Shown piece by piece: positions 41,033-49,533 of a DNA stretch of 57,857 bases. The stretch's first letter is position 1. Each line of letters opens with the position of its first letter. The translations under genes and the position numbers were made by a program. This DNA comes from Anaerolineae bacterium (GTDB lineage Bacteria; Chloroflexota; Anaerolineae; Aggregatilineales; Phototrophicaceae): positions 1 to 57,857 of the forward strand of contig JAHDWN010000039.1 of NCBI GenBank assembly GCA_023382675.1, read 5' to 3'. The notes under the pieces are model-generated. The model worked only from the letters and a program-made list of their open reading frames with translations. It did no database searches and was not told where the DNA came from.

Positions 41033-41737
41033 ATGGCAGAAGCACAGCCTGAGAAGACGCGGCGCAGTTCGTGGATCGGCCCGATTATTGCTGGCGTGAT
41101 GTTCATCGCCGTCACCGGCGGCCTGATCTACGCGATGAATACGCTCGGCACGGAGCGCCTCCAGCAGATCGTGCGCGATGCCGGGCCGCTGGCTCCCGTG
41201 GCGTACATCCTGCTGCGCGCTGCGACCTACGTCTTCGCCCCGCTGACGACCGGGCCGATCCAGATCGCGAGCGGCGCATTGTTCGGCGTCTGGGAGGGCA
41301 TTGCGCTTTCGGTCATCGGCGAGACGCTCGGCGGCAGCATCAACTTCTGGATCGGGCGCAGGTTCGGGCGTCCGGTGGCGCTGCGGCTGGCGGGCGAAGA
41401 GGGCTTGAAGAAGGCTGAGGTCTATTATCAGCTCGTCACCGATTGGCGCGGGCTGGCCGTCGCGCGTTTAGTCCTGTTCGCAATCTGGGACTTCCTCAGC
41501 TACGTCATCGGCTTCACACCGGCGAAGTTCGTGCATTATCTGCTTGTATCGCTGATCGTCGGCGCGATCCCGACGGCGGCGGCGGTCTTCCTGGGGTCGC
41601 AGCTTGGCGGCGGTAATCAGGTGCTGCTGGCGGCGGGCCTGATCGTGCTGTGCATCGTTCTCTCGCTGCCTATTTTGTTCAGCGGCCGCATCCAGCGCTG
41701 GATGGAGGCACGCCGGGCCACAAAAGACGGTTCGTGA
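41033..41737 (+). CDS. TVP38/TMEM64 (VTT domain) membrane protein
   Basis: The 234-residue membrane protein belongs to the DedA-related VTT family. The signature is PLTTGPIQIASGALFGVWEG and GETLGGSINFWIGRRFGRPVAL, with the two re-entrant segments expected for lipid-flippase-like proteins. Later helices are FAIWDFLSYVIGFTPAKFVHY and GAIPTAAAVFLGSQLG. The ATG at 41033 has a GGAG site 7 bases upstream. A likely role is membrane homeostasis; direct substrate evidence is lacking. Confidence 0.88.
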   Translation: MAEAQPEKTRRSSWIGPIIAGVMFIAVTGGLIYAMNTLGTERLQQIVRDAGPLAPVAYILLRAATYVFAPLTTGPIQIASGALFGVWEGIALSVIGETLGGSINFWIGRRFGRPVALRLAGEEGLKKAEVYYQLVTDWRGLAVARLVLFAIWDFLSYVIGFTPAKFVHYLLVSLIVGAIPTAAAVFLGSQLGGGNQVLLAAGLIVLCIVLSLPILFSGRIQRWMEARRATKDGS

Positions 41738-41845
41738 GGCCAGTGTGATCCGACGCTTAACCGAAGCGTAGGCTGCCGGTCAGGCAAAGTGACGCGCGCC
41801 GTGGCATGATCGAGGTGACTGTTTACTTTTGCGAAGACGCCTTCC

Positions 41846-41974
41846 GCCAGTGGCTCAAAGCCACTGGCTGGCACGGCAAAGCCTCCTGAAAGCAGGCTGC
41901 CAGAATGCGCCTGTTTCTGACCAGCCACCTTCCAGGTGGCTTCCCGCGGCCAGCCTGACCGTTCGACGGTCGGG
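41846..41974 (-). repeat. Composite palindromic element CE2 (inverted relative to CE1)
   Basis: Hairpins are GCCAGTGGCT-CAA-AGCCACTGGC (41846-41868, perfect), AGCCTCCT-GAA-AGCAGGCT (41880-41898, one mismatch), AGCCACCT-TCC-AGGTGGCT (41923-41941, perfect) and CCTGACCGT-TCG-ACGGTCGGG (41954-41974, one G-U). Read on the minus strand, the order and two of the hairpins repeat those of CE1, while the outer hairpin has different arms. It fills the gap before the next gene. No protein is encoded. Confidence 0.9.
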
Positions 41975-42016
41975 CGGTACGGATCGAGGCGTCGTCAGTA
42001 CGTGGAGGACTCCCAG

Positions 42017-42406
42017 ATGGCGAGGACACAAACGACCATCAACATCTTCATGGTCATCATCGGCGCTGCCATCGCCCTTTTCTTTGTGAGCATCGTCGCG
42101 CCGTTTTTTGCGCTGGGGCTGCATCTTGAGCCGCCGAATCTGGTCGCGGGCGGCAGCTTCGACCCGAAGGATTTTGCGCTCACCGGCGGCTGGCTGCGCC
42201 TGGTGGGCTTTTTCACGCTCATGCTCGCGCCGCTGGCGGTGACGATCTGCGGCGGCCTGAGCGCCGTCTCGCTGATCATGCGCCAGGAGCAGATCACCGG
42301 CAGGCTGCGCACGCGCGCCATCCTGAGCTGTGCGGCAGCCCTCGGCCTGTGGCTGTTCATCTTCTCGCCGCTGGGACGCTTGATTCTGGCCTGGTTTATG
42401 GATTAG
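42017..42406 (+). CDS. Small membrane protein, unknown function
   Basis: The 129-residue product is not recognised. It has three likely membrane helices (about 9-35, 56-80 and 102-125), and the rest is short loops. GGAGGAC lies 8 bases before this ATG. The frame starting at 41936 would pass through the palindrome and is rejected. It has no obvious link to its neighbours. Confidence 0.65.
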   Translation: MARTQTTINIFMVIIGAAIALFFVSIVAPFFALGLHLEPPNLVAGGSFDPKDFALTGGWLRLVGFFTLMLAPLAVTICGGLSAVSLIMRQEQITGRLRTRAILSCAAALGLWLFIFSPLGRLILAWFMD

Positions 42407-42484
42407 CGCCGGGCAGAGGACATAGACATACAGAGGTTGAGCAGCGCCCAACCCCTGCACGATACTGCACCGCATTCGAGCGGA

Positions 42485-42979
42485 CTAAGGCTCGTTTACA
42501 GGCAAACGCCTGATGCGGCGGATGACATAGCGGAGTGTGCCCGCAGGCACGGTGACTTCGATCACGTCGCCTTTGCGCTTGCCCAACAGCGCCTTGCCCA
42601 CGGGCGATTCGACCGAGACGCCCTCGCCAAGATAGGCGACTTCCTCATGACTGCGCAGGACGAACGCGTCCTTTTCGCGTGATTCGACATCCTCGATAGT
42701 GACTTCGTCGCCCATATCGACGCGGTGCGGGTCGGGGTCTTCTTCGATGATCTCCGCCCGGTCGAGCACTGTGCGCAGATATTTGATCCGTTCGTCCAGG
42801 TATTCTTTCTGCACGCGCGCTTCGTAGTCAGTGCCTTCGTCGTCGGGTTGTAACCCGCCTTCGCGGCGCAGGTCGATCAATTGCTCAGTGATTTGCTGCT
42901 GCCGTTCCAGCAGCGCATCAAGCTCGCGCTTGAGATTGTCGTAGCCCTGGCGTGTAAGAGTGAATGTTTCGGCTACCAT
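42485..42979 (-). CDS. greA: Transcription elongation factor GreA
   Basis: The 164-residue product has the GreA architecture. Its N-terminal coiled coil (LTRQGYDNLKRELDALLERQQQ) reaches into the secondary channel of RNA polymerase. The tip has acidic residues that stimulate cleavage (DDEGTDYEARVQKE). The C-terminal FKBP-like part is VDMGDEVTIEDVES and ESPVGKALLGKRKGDVIEV. A GGAGG ribosome site lies 7 bases before the chosen ATG at 42979. It is monocistronic here. Length is normal. Confidence 0.95.
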   Translation of the reverse strand: MVAETFTLTRQGYDNLKRELDALLERQQQITEQLIDLRREGGLQPDDEGTDYEARVQKEYLDERIKYLRTVLDRAEIIEEDPDPHRVDMGDEVTIEDVESREKDAFVLRSHEEVAYLGEGVSVESPVGKALLGKRKGDVIEVTVPAGTLRYVIRRIRRLPVNEP

Positions 42980-43177
42980 GTGCACGCCTCCAGTTGTGCG
43001 TGTATTGATTATCCGCATTGTAGGTCTTTTTGCTCGGACATAGGGCAGGGATCGCGGGTGATGTTCGGCATGTTTAAGTCTTGCTGCTAGAACGCCTGAC
43101 GCGCTGGAATTCGCGGAAATTTACGTGTAGGATGGTGAAGTAACGGAATATTGATTCAGTAAAGTAAGGACACGCAG

Positions 43178-44263
43178 ATGTATCGAGTCATGCGCGCAGT
43201 GACTGCTTTTGTTCTCGTGCTGCTGATCGGCCCCGGTCTGATCTCGGCCCAGGAACAGGAGCCGGAACCGGCTCAAATCCCTGAAAACATCCGCCAGGCG
43301 CTGCTGGCCGGTGGTGTCAATTTGCAGTTTGGCTATTACGACTCCGACAACTATGACCCGAACCAATTCGATGATGAGCTGCCACTGGTGGCGGCTGCGG
43401 GCGCGAAACACGTGCGCCTGCCGATCAGCATGGACGTGCTGGAGCGCGATAAGACCGGGCGGCTGCGCAGCGACCGCTTCGCCGATCTCAAGGCTTTTGT
43501 CGAACTGGCGCAGTCGAACGGCCTGGTGACGATCATCGACGTACACAACACCGGAATGCGTGAATGCGAAGGCTGCCCGTGGACGGAAAATTACATGTGG
43601 GGCATCACCGACTCTGCCGTACGCGCCCGCCACACCCGGCTGCTGCTGGCATTGACGACCGAGCTGTACCGCAGCGGGCTGGATCGCGCCTGGTTTGTCT
43701 TGCAGCCGGCGAACGAGCCGATCTTCTCCGCCAATCCGGGCGATTGGTACGAGTATCAGGCGGAACTGCTCGGCGAGATGCGCCTGGAGTGCCCAGACTG
43801 CGTCATCTTCGCCATGGCGAATGATTGGCAGAGCATCGTGGCGACGGTCAATGCGTTCAACCCGCCGTTCGACGATCCGCTGCTGATTTACGACGTGCAT
43901 TTCTACGAGCCGCTGGCGTTGACTCACTGCGCCTACCCAGGGCAGGCCAATCAGTGTGGCGGCCTGGAGTACCCCGGCACTTATGAAACCTGGCGCGGCG
44001 AGGAACTCTGGGACAGGGCGCGGATCGAGACGCTCTTCCAGCCGTTGGTCGACTGGCGGGATCGCTACGGCGTGACGGTGCATTTTAGCGAAGTTGGCAC
44101 CGCCGATGGCCTGGCCGAAGACGTGCGCGCTGCGTATCTTGGCGACCTGACATCGATCATGCGTGAGAACGACTTCGGCTACACGATCTACGAGTGGCAT
44201 CGCAACTTCGGCATCAAGAACTTCCCCGACGTAATTGCGGCGGTCTTCCCCAACGGCGATTGA
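43178..44263 (+). CDS. Secreted glycoside hydrolase family 5
   Basis: Secreted beta-glycanase-like enzyme of 361 residues with a signal peptide (FVLVLLIGPGLISA). The GH5 barrel is clear: LPISMD near strand 2; IDVHNT at strand 3; QPANEP with Glu180 as acid/base; YDVHFYEP at strand 6; and HFSEVG with Glu305 as nucleophile. Extra Cys residues (RECEGCPW and HCAYPG/QCGG) may be disulfide-bonded. The true substrate (cellulose, mannan or other) is not resolved. The ribosome site is AAGGA, 7 bases upstream. A strong bidirectional terminator follows. Confidence 0.88.
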   Translation: MYRVMRAVTAFVLVLLIGPGLISAQEQEPEPAQIPENIRQALLAGGVNLQFGYYDSDNYDPNQFDDELPLVAAAGAKHVRLPISMDVLERDKTGRLRSDRFADLKAFVELAQSNGLVTIIDVHNTGMRECEGCPWTENYMWGITDSAVRARHTRLLLALTTELYRSGLDRAWFVLQPANEPIFSANPGDWYEYQAELLGEMRLECPDCVIFAMANDWQSIVATVNAFNPPFDDPLLIYDVHFYEPLALTHCAYPGQANQCGGLEYPGTYETWRGEELWDRARIETLFQPLVDWRDRYGVTVHFSEVGTADGLAEDVRAAYLGDLTSIMRENDFGYTIYEWHRNFGIKNFPDVIAAVFPNGD

Positions 44264-44312
44264 GGAATTTGTAACCTGCGCCTTCTAACCGACGCCAGGC
44301 GCTAGAATCGAC

Positions 44313-44355
44313 AAAAAAGCTGTGGCGCAATGGAATCCTCGCGCCGCAGCTTTTT
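44313..44355. terminator. Bidirectional intrinsic terminator
   Basis: An 11-base stem, AGCTGTGGCGC with GCGCCGCAGCT (one G-U), lies around a 12-base loop. It has a T run on the right and an A run on the left, so it can end the glycosidase transcript and the opposing small gene. Confidence 0.9.
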
Positions 44356-44412
44356 GTTCAGTCGCTCTCGTGCTGTGCCCCAGAGGCACCGCTCACGAAG
44401 ATCAGTCGTCCG

Positions 44413-44952
44413 CTACGAGCGTGCGGAAATCGTGATTGTGCCGCTCTCGCCGACCGAGCGCCCATCGACGAACTGCACCGCGCTGTTGACGATCACCTCA
44501 GCCAGGTACAGGTCTGCATAAGCACCCGACACGGAGAGGATCGCTCCGGTCGCGCTGATGTCTGCCTGATCCGCGCCCTCAGGCCGGTGCAAACTGCCAG
44601 CATAGTAACCCTCGATCACACCCTGCTCGGTTTCAATCGTGAACATCACGGTCACCTCGTGAAACGGCGGCGGTGGATTCGACGTGACCTCGCTGACGCG
44701 CGCGGTGAGGTTGCCTGCAAGTGCGCCGGTGACAGTCCCTGCCCCCGTGATGCGGAAGGTCATGCGCCCGTCCGTCAGCAGTTCAATCGTGGGCGGCCCG
44801 GCAGCGCCAGAGCTGAACTCCAGGACGACCGGCTCGCTTGCCAGATTGGCAGGTTCAATCATGTCCGCCTCCTGTGCCAGCGCCATGCCGGACATGCCGA
44901 CGATGGCAAAACAGATGACCAGCAGCGTGAGTAGGTGGCTTCGCTTCAACAT
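44413..44952 (-). CDS. Secreted hypothetical protein
   Basis: The 179-residue product has a signal peptide (LLTLLVICFAIVGMSGMALA, cleavage near residue 26) and a beta-strand-rich mature part (VLEFSSGAAGPPTIELLTDG, VTVMFTIETEQGVIEGYYAG). It has no recognised domain. A GGAGGG site lies 5 bases upstream. It is divergent from the XRE-STAND regulator and might be a target of it, with 140 bases between starts. Confidence 0.6.
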   Translation of the reverse strand: MLKRSHLLTLLVICFAIVGMSGMALAQEADMIEPANLASEPVVLEFSSGAAGPPTIELLTDGRMTFRITGAGTVTGALAGNLTARVSEVTSNPPPPFHEVTVMFTIETEQGVIEGYYAGSLHRPEGADQADISATGAILSVSGAYADLYLAEVIVNSAVQFVDGRSVGESGTITISARS

Positions 44953-45022
44953 GGTTCCCTCCAGAAATGATTAACGGTCACTTCCAATGAACCATGTTCG
45001 GGCGGCAAACCAAAGGCGTCAT

Positions 45023-45042
45023 CCGTACAAAAAACCGTACAA
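45023..45042. promoter_or_regulatory. Direct repeat in divergent regulator/secreted-protein region
   Basis: CCGTACAA occurs twice (45023-45030 and 45035-45042), 12 bases apart start to start. It lies 51 bases before the XRE-STAND ATG and could be an operator. No clear -35 partner is seen. Low certainty. Confidence 0.3.
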
Positions 45043-45092
45043 TGGTCTCATGATAGCCATTCTTTTCAAACTGGAACAAACAACTCGCTGCC

Positions 45093-47441
45093 ATGGTTCA
45101 GCAAATCACCTTCAGTCAATGGCTTAAAACGCGCCGAAAGATGCTGGATCTCACCCAGCAAGCGCTGGCAGAGCGGGTCAGTTGCTCGGTCGAGATGATC
45201 TACAAGATCGAGGCCGGGCAGCGGCGACCCTCGGCGCAAATCGCGCGCTTGCTGGCCGCAGAGTTGAACATCCCACCGAACGAGCAGGCTGCCTTCGTCC
45301 GGTTCGCGCGCGCTGAAGCGCCGACACCGCTGCACACGCGGCAGGTCGAAACCACACCATGGCGCGACGCTTTTATGCCGCACAACAATCTTCCGCTCCA
45401 GCTCACAGCGCTGCTTGGCCGCGAGCAAGACCTGGAAGCGGCTGTCGGGCGTTTGCGACAGGACGACGTGCGGCTGCTCACCATCCTGGGGCCGCCCGGC
45501 ATCGGTAAGACGCGCCTTGCCATCCAACTCGGCACAGACGCCCTGCTCGACTTCCCCGATGGCGTCTATTTCGTGGAACTGGCATCGATCACTCAGCCTG
45601 CGCGCTTGATCCCCGCCATCGCTCGCGCGCTCGATATTTCGATTGACGGTCACAAGAAGCCCCTGGAAAGCCTGCAAGGCTACCTGTTTGAGCGGCGTCT
45701 ACTGCTGATCCTTGACAATTTTGAACAGTTATTGGCGGCGGCGGCTGACGTTCACGCCATCCTGGCGGCCTGTCCCCTGGTCAAGGTGGTTGTCACCAGC
45801 CGTGCGCCGCTGCGCCTGCGGGGTGAGCGCCAGTACCCGCTGCAGCCGCTGGCCCTGCCGGCGCGCATCGATGATCTGAATGTCCAGGGCCTGGCCGGGT
45901 ACGCCGCTGTCCGCTTGTTCATCGAACGGGCGCGAGCGGTTCAACCCCAGTTCGCACTGACGGCGGACAACGCCGTTGTGCTGGCCGCCATTTGTGCTCG
46001 GCTCGACGGTCTGCCGCTGGCAATCGAGATCGTCGCCGCGCAGATCGCCGTGCTCCAGCCAGGAGAAATCCTGGATCATCTGACCGGCAGGCGGCTGCTG
46101 GAAAGCCAGGGCATGGCCGATGCGGACGCGCGCCACCAGACCTTGAATGCGGCGATTGATTGGAGTTATCGCCAGCTTGAGGACGACGAGCAGACGTTCT
46201 TCCAGCGAATGGGCGTGTTCGTCGATGGCTGCACACTTGAGGCGGCTCAGGCGGTCTGCCAACCGCAGCAGGACATCGTCCAGGTGTTGACCAAACTTGT
46301 CAGCATGAATCTGCTCAAACGGGAGACGAGCACCAGTGGCACATCCCGCTACCTGATGCTCGAAACCATACGCGCCTTCGCTCGCCACGAACTGCACGCA
46401 AGGGGCGAATGGCGCGTGCTGCAGGCGCGTCACGCTGCCTATTTCCACGCTTTCGCCCTGGCGCAGGAGGACAGCGTTCGCAGCAACGGACAGGTAGACG
46501 GGTTAGCGCGTGTCGAGCGCGAACACAGCAATCTCCAGGCCGCGCTGGATTACTTCCAGACGGCGCAGGCATGGACACAAGGCCTCACGCTGGCCGGGGC
46601 GCTGATTGAGTTCTGGGTCTATCACAACCACCTGATCATTGGCCTGGGCTATGTCCGTAACCTCCTGGAAGCCACGGCAGCGGCTGGGCAGTTGGATACG
46701 GCGCGAGCGCGGGTGCTCAATGGTGCGGCCATGATGGCCTATTTTGCCGGAGATTACCACGCCATCGGCGCCTACGCCGAAGCGGCGCTGGCAGCAGCGC
46801 GCGCTGCGGGCATTAATCGCGATATCGCCTGGGCTTGCACGAGCCTGGGCATGATGAGCGGCGGCATGGGCGATTTTGACGCGGCCACCCGCTATTTTGA
46901 CGAGGGCATGAATGCAGCACAGCAGTCCGACCTGCCTTGGGAAACAGCCAGCCTGCTCAACGGGTTGGGAGAGGTCGCGCGCAGCCAGGGGCGCTACGAA
47001 CAGTCGCTGGCGTATTATCGCCAGGCACTCGCCAGCGCCGAAAAGTTGGGCAACCTGTGGCTTGAGGCACACATATTGGACAACATCGGTCATGCGGCCT
47101 CCGCCCAGGAGCAGTACGACATGGCGGGCGACTACATTCGCCGCAGCCTGGAAGCCAGCTTGAATCTGGGCGATGAACGCGGGATTGCCATGTGCCTTGA
47201 GAAGTTGGGCGCTATTGCGATCGCCAGAGGCCAGCTTGAACAGGCGGCGCGCTGGCTGGGTGCGGCAGACGCCCTGCGCAAAGCCAGGAACACGCCTGTG
47301 GAGGGCATGGACGCCGCCGATTACCAGCAGTCTGTCACCGTGCTACAGCAGCAGCTTCCGCCTCAGGTGCTGAGCGCTGCCTGGCATGCCGGGCAACAAC
47401 TCCCGCTAGCTAAGATCATTGATCAAACCCTGAACCAGTGA
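45093..47441 (+). CDS. XRE-type STAND regulator with TPR repeats
   Basis: The 782-residue regulator has an N-terminal XRE helix-turn-helix (about 8-60: LDLTQQALAERVSCSVEMIYKIEAGQRRPS). An NB-ARC/STAND ATPase with Walker A GPPGIGKT (133-140) and Walker B LLLILDNFEQLL follows, then TPR units (GRYEQSLAYYRQALASAEKLG, EQYDMAGDYIRRSLEASLNLG). It shares this plan with the LuxR-type protein at 8045-10582, but the DNA-binding domain is at the other end and of another type. The two are not close copies. No ribosome site is visible at the ATG; an alternative start could lie nearby. The signal sensed is unknown. Confidence 0.9.
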   Translation: MVQQITFSQWLKTRRKMLDLTQQALAERVSCSVEMIYKIEAGQRRPSAQIARLLAAELNIPPNEQAAFVRFARAEAPTPLHTRQVETTPWRDAFMPHNNLPLQLTALLGREQDLEAAVGRLRQDDVRLLTILGPPGIGKTRLAIQLGTDALLDFPDGVYFVELASITQPARLIPAIARALDISIDGHKKPLESLQGYLFERRLLLILDNFEQLLAAAADVHAILAACPLVKVVVTSRAPLRLRGERQYPLQPLALPARIDDLNVQGLAGYAAVRLFIERARAVQPQFALTADNAVVLAAICARLDGLPLAIEIVAAQIAVLQPGEILDHLTGRRLLESQGMADADARHQTLNAAIDWSYRQLEDDEQTFFQRMGVFVDGCTLEAAQAVCQPQQDIVQVLTKLVSMNLLKRETSTSGTSRYLMLETIRAFARHELHARGEWRVLQARHAAYFHAFALAQEDSVRSNGQVDGLARVEREHSNLQAALDYFQTAQAWTQGLTLAGALIEFWVYHNHLIIGLGYVRNLLEATAAAGQLDTARARVLNGAAMMAYFAGDYHAIGAYAEAALAAARAAGINRDIAWACTSLGMMSGGMGDFDAATRYFDEGMNAAQQSDLPWETASLLNGLGEVARSQGRYEQSLAYYRQALASAEKLGNLWLEAHILDNIGHAASAQEQYDMAGDYIRRSLEASLNLGDERGIAMCLEKLGAIAIARGQLEQAARWLGAADALRKARNTPVEGMDAADYQQSVTVLQQQLPPQVLSAAWHAGQQLPLAKIIDQTLNQ

Positions 47442-47620
47442 ATCCGCGCGGGAAAAACCTGGGGCATAATTGTCGTCTCCAATCCGCCTTCATTCTGAAT
47501 TTACGCTGCCCCCCATTAATTGGGCGGTATCCGGGCGTGAAATCAGGCATACAGTAATTAGGTGCGGCGCGTGCTCTTGGTGCGCGTCGCTTCTATTTGT
47601 GGGGTGGTGGGAGGTGGGCG

Positions 47621-49456
47621 ATGTTTGATCTGTTGTTGATCGTCGTGCCGGTACTGGTGGTGCTGGTCATCCTCGTGGTTGTCCTGCCGGGACTGCTGCT
47701 GGGGCTGGTCATCATCAGCGAACGGCAAGTGGGCGTCGTCGTGCGCCGCTTCGCATTAGGCGGCAAATCGCTCGGCGCAGGGCAGTTGATCGCGCTCAAT
47801 GGTGAGCCGGGCTACCAGGCGGATACGCTGGCGCCAGGCTGGCATTTCGGCTACTGGTCGTGGATGTACAGCATCATCAAAGTGCCGGTGACGGTCATCC
47901 CGCAGGGCGAGATCGGCCTGATCGTGGCGGCCAGCGGCGCGCCCGTGCCCGCGGATCGCATCCTGGGCAAAATCGTCGAGTGCGATAACTTCCAGAACAC
48001 GCGCGCATTCCTCAAGAACGGCGGTGAAAAAGGTCGCCAGCTCGGCATTCTGACGGCAGGCAGCTACCGCATCAACACGGCGCTGTTCACGGTCATCACG
48101 CGGCGGACGGCGGAGCAGAACGGCATGGAACCGGATGATCTGCTGGTACACACCATCGATCCGGATCAGGTCGGCATCATGACGACGCTGGACGGCAAGC
48201 CGATCCCTGAGGGTGAAATCGCGTCGCTGTTCCTGCCGGGGCACGACAATTTCCAGAACGCGCAGGCCTTCATCGATAATGGCGGCCAGCGTGGTCTTCA
48301 GGAGCAGATCTTGCTCTCCGGCAGCTGGAATCTCAACCCGTGGTTCGTCAAGGTCGAGCAGGTGCCGATGACCGAAATCCCGATTGGTCACGTCGGCGTC
48401 GTCATCTCGTTCATTGGCAAGGCGCACGTGGACATCAGCGGCCTGGAATTCAAGCATGGCGACCTGGTCAATACCGGCCACAAGGGCGTGTGGGCGATCC
48501 CGCTCTACCCCGGCAAGCACCCGATCAACACGCGGGTGATGAAGGTCGAGCTGGTGCCGACGACCAACATCGTGCTCAACTGGTCGAACCGGATCGAGGC
48601 GCATCATTATGACGCCCGGCTGTCGTCGATCACGGTGCGCTCGCATGACGGTTTCGCCTTCAGCCTGGACGTGTCGCAGGTGATCCACGTCGGTGCGCTG
48701 GAAGCGCCGCGCGTCATCTCGCGCGTTGGCTCGGTGCAGAATCTGGTCGATCACGTTCTGGAGCCGATTGTCGCCAACTACTTCCGCAATGCGGCGCAGT
48801 CGTACACGGTGCTCGACTTCCTGACGGCGCGCAGTGACCGCCAGCACGAAGCGGCGGAGCACATCGGGCGCGCGCTGCGTACCTACGATGTCGAAGCCAT
48901 CGACACGCTGATCGGCGACATCAACCCGCCGGAAGCCTTGATGGAGACACTGACCGACCGCAAGATCGCGGAGGAGCAGAACAAGACCTACCGCGTGCAG
49001 CAGGAAGCCCAGGCGCAGCGCCAGCAGCTCGTGCGCGCAACCTCGCTGGCAGACATCCAGCAAGAAGTCGTCCACAGCGAGCAGGGCGTCAACATCGCCG
49101 ACCTGCAAGCGCAGGCGGCGATCAAGCAAGCGAGCGGCGACGCCGAGTCGATCAAGCTGCGCGCGCAGGGCGAGGCCGAAGCCATCCGTGTGCGTGGTGA
49201 GGCACAGGCCGATGCTTACCGCGCCGGTGCGGAGGCGATGGGCGAGCACGGCTACACCGCCGTGCAGCTCATGCAGATCGTCGGCGAGCGCGGTGTCCGC
49301 ATCATCCCGGACATCATGGTCGGCGGCCAGGGCCAGAACGGCAGTATGGTCGAGGCGCTGCTCGGCCTGCTCATGACCCAGCAGCTCGGCCAGGGGCAGA
49401 CGCCTGTCGCCAAGCCCAACGGCGCGAGCACCGCCAAGCCTGAAACGTCCGCGTAA
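47621..49456 (+). CDS. SPFH/Band-7 membrane protein with three tandem N-terminal modules
   Basis: Flotillin-like protein of 611 residues. A membrane helix at 2-30 is followed by three related modules: 97-160 (EIGLIVAASGAPVPADRILG), 182-250 (QVGIMTTLDGKPIPEGEIA) and 257-310 (HVGVVISFIGKAHVDISGLE). The first two also share a NFQNxxAF..NGG..G stretch (123-134 and 210-221). Then come the SPFH core and a charged C-terminal helix (AQAAIKQASGDAESIKLRAQ). GGGAGG lies 6 bases before the ATG. Flotillins organise membrane microdomains. The tandem modules are unusual. It could also be called a YqiK/SPFH-like protein. No NfeD partner is adjacent. Confidence 0.88.
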   Translation: MFDLLLIVVPVLVVLVILVVVLPGLLLGLVIISERQVGVVVRRFALGGKSLGAGQLIALNGEPGYQADTLAPGWHFGYWSWMYSIIKVPVTVIPQGEIGLIVAASGAPVPADRILGKIVECDNFQNTRAFLKNGGEKGRQLGILTAGSYRINTALFTVITRRTAEQNGMEPDDLLVHTIDPDQVGIMTTLDGKPIPEGEIASLFLPGHDNFQNAQAFIDNGGQRGLQEQILLSGSWNLNPWFVKVEQVPMTEIPIGHVGVVISFIGKAHVDISGLEFKHGDLVNTGHKGVWAIPLYPGKHPINTRVMKVELVPTTNIVLNWSNRIEAHHYDARLSSITVRSHDGFAFSLDVSQVIHVGALEAPRVISRVGSVQNLVDHVLEPIVANYFRNAAQSYTVLDFLTARSDRQHEAAEHIGRALRTYDVEAIDTLIGDINPPEALMETLTDRKIAEEQNKTYRVQQEAQAQRQQLVRATSLADIQQEVVHSEQGVNIADLQAQAAIKQASGDAESIKLRAQGEAEAIRVRGEAQADAYRAGAEAMGEHGYTAVQLMQIVGERGVRIIPDIMVGGQGQNGSMVEALLGLLMTQQLGQGQTPVAKPNGASTAKPETSA

Positions 49457-49470
49457 GTTCATACACAGTG

Positions 49471-49490
49471 GGGCGAGGGCAGCCTCGCCT
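49471..49490. repeat. GC-rich hairpin
   Basis: GGCGAGG-GCAG-CCTCGCC (49472-49489). A degenerate relative lies at 50770-50795. The two flank the PLP enzyme gene. It lacks a T run, so termination is doubtful. Confidence 0.5.
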
Positions 49491-49533
49491 CACTAACGAC
49501 AATAGCAAGCTCGTTATGTCCCCGTCAACAGAG

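Noticed and set aside
47756-49462. Long minus-strand frame (568 codons)
   Set aside because: Antisense to the SPFH gene; composition follows the complement of its codons.
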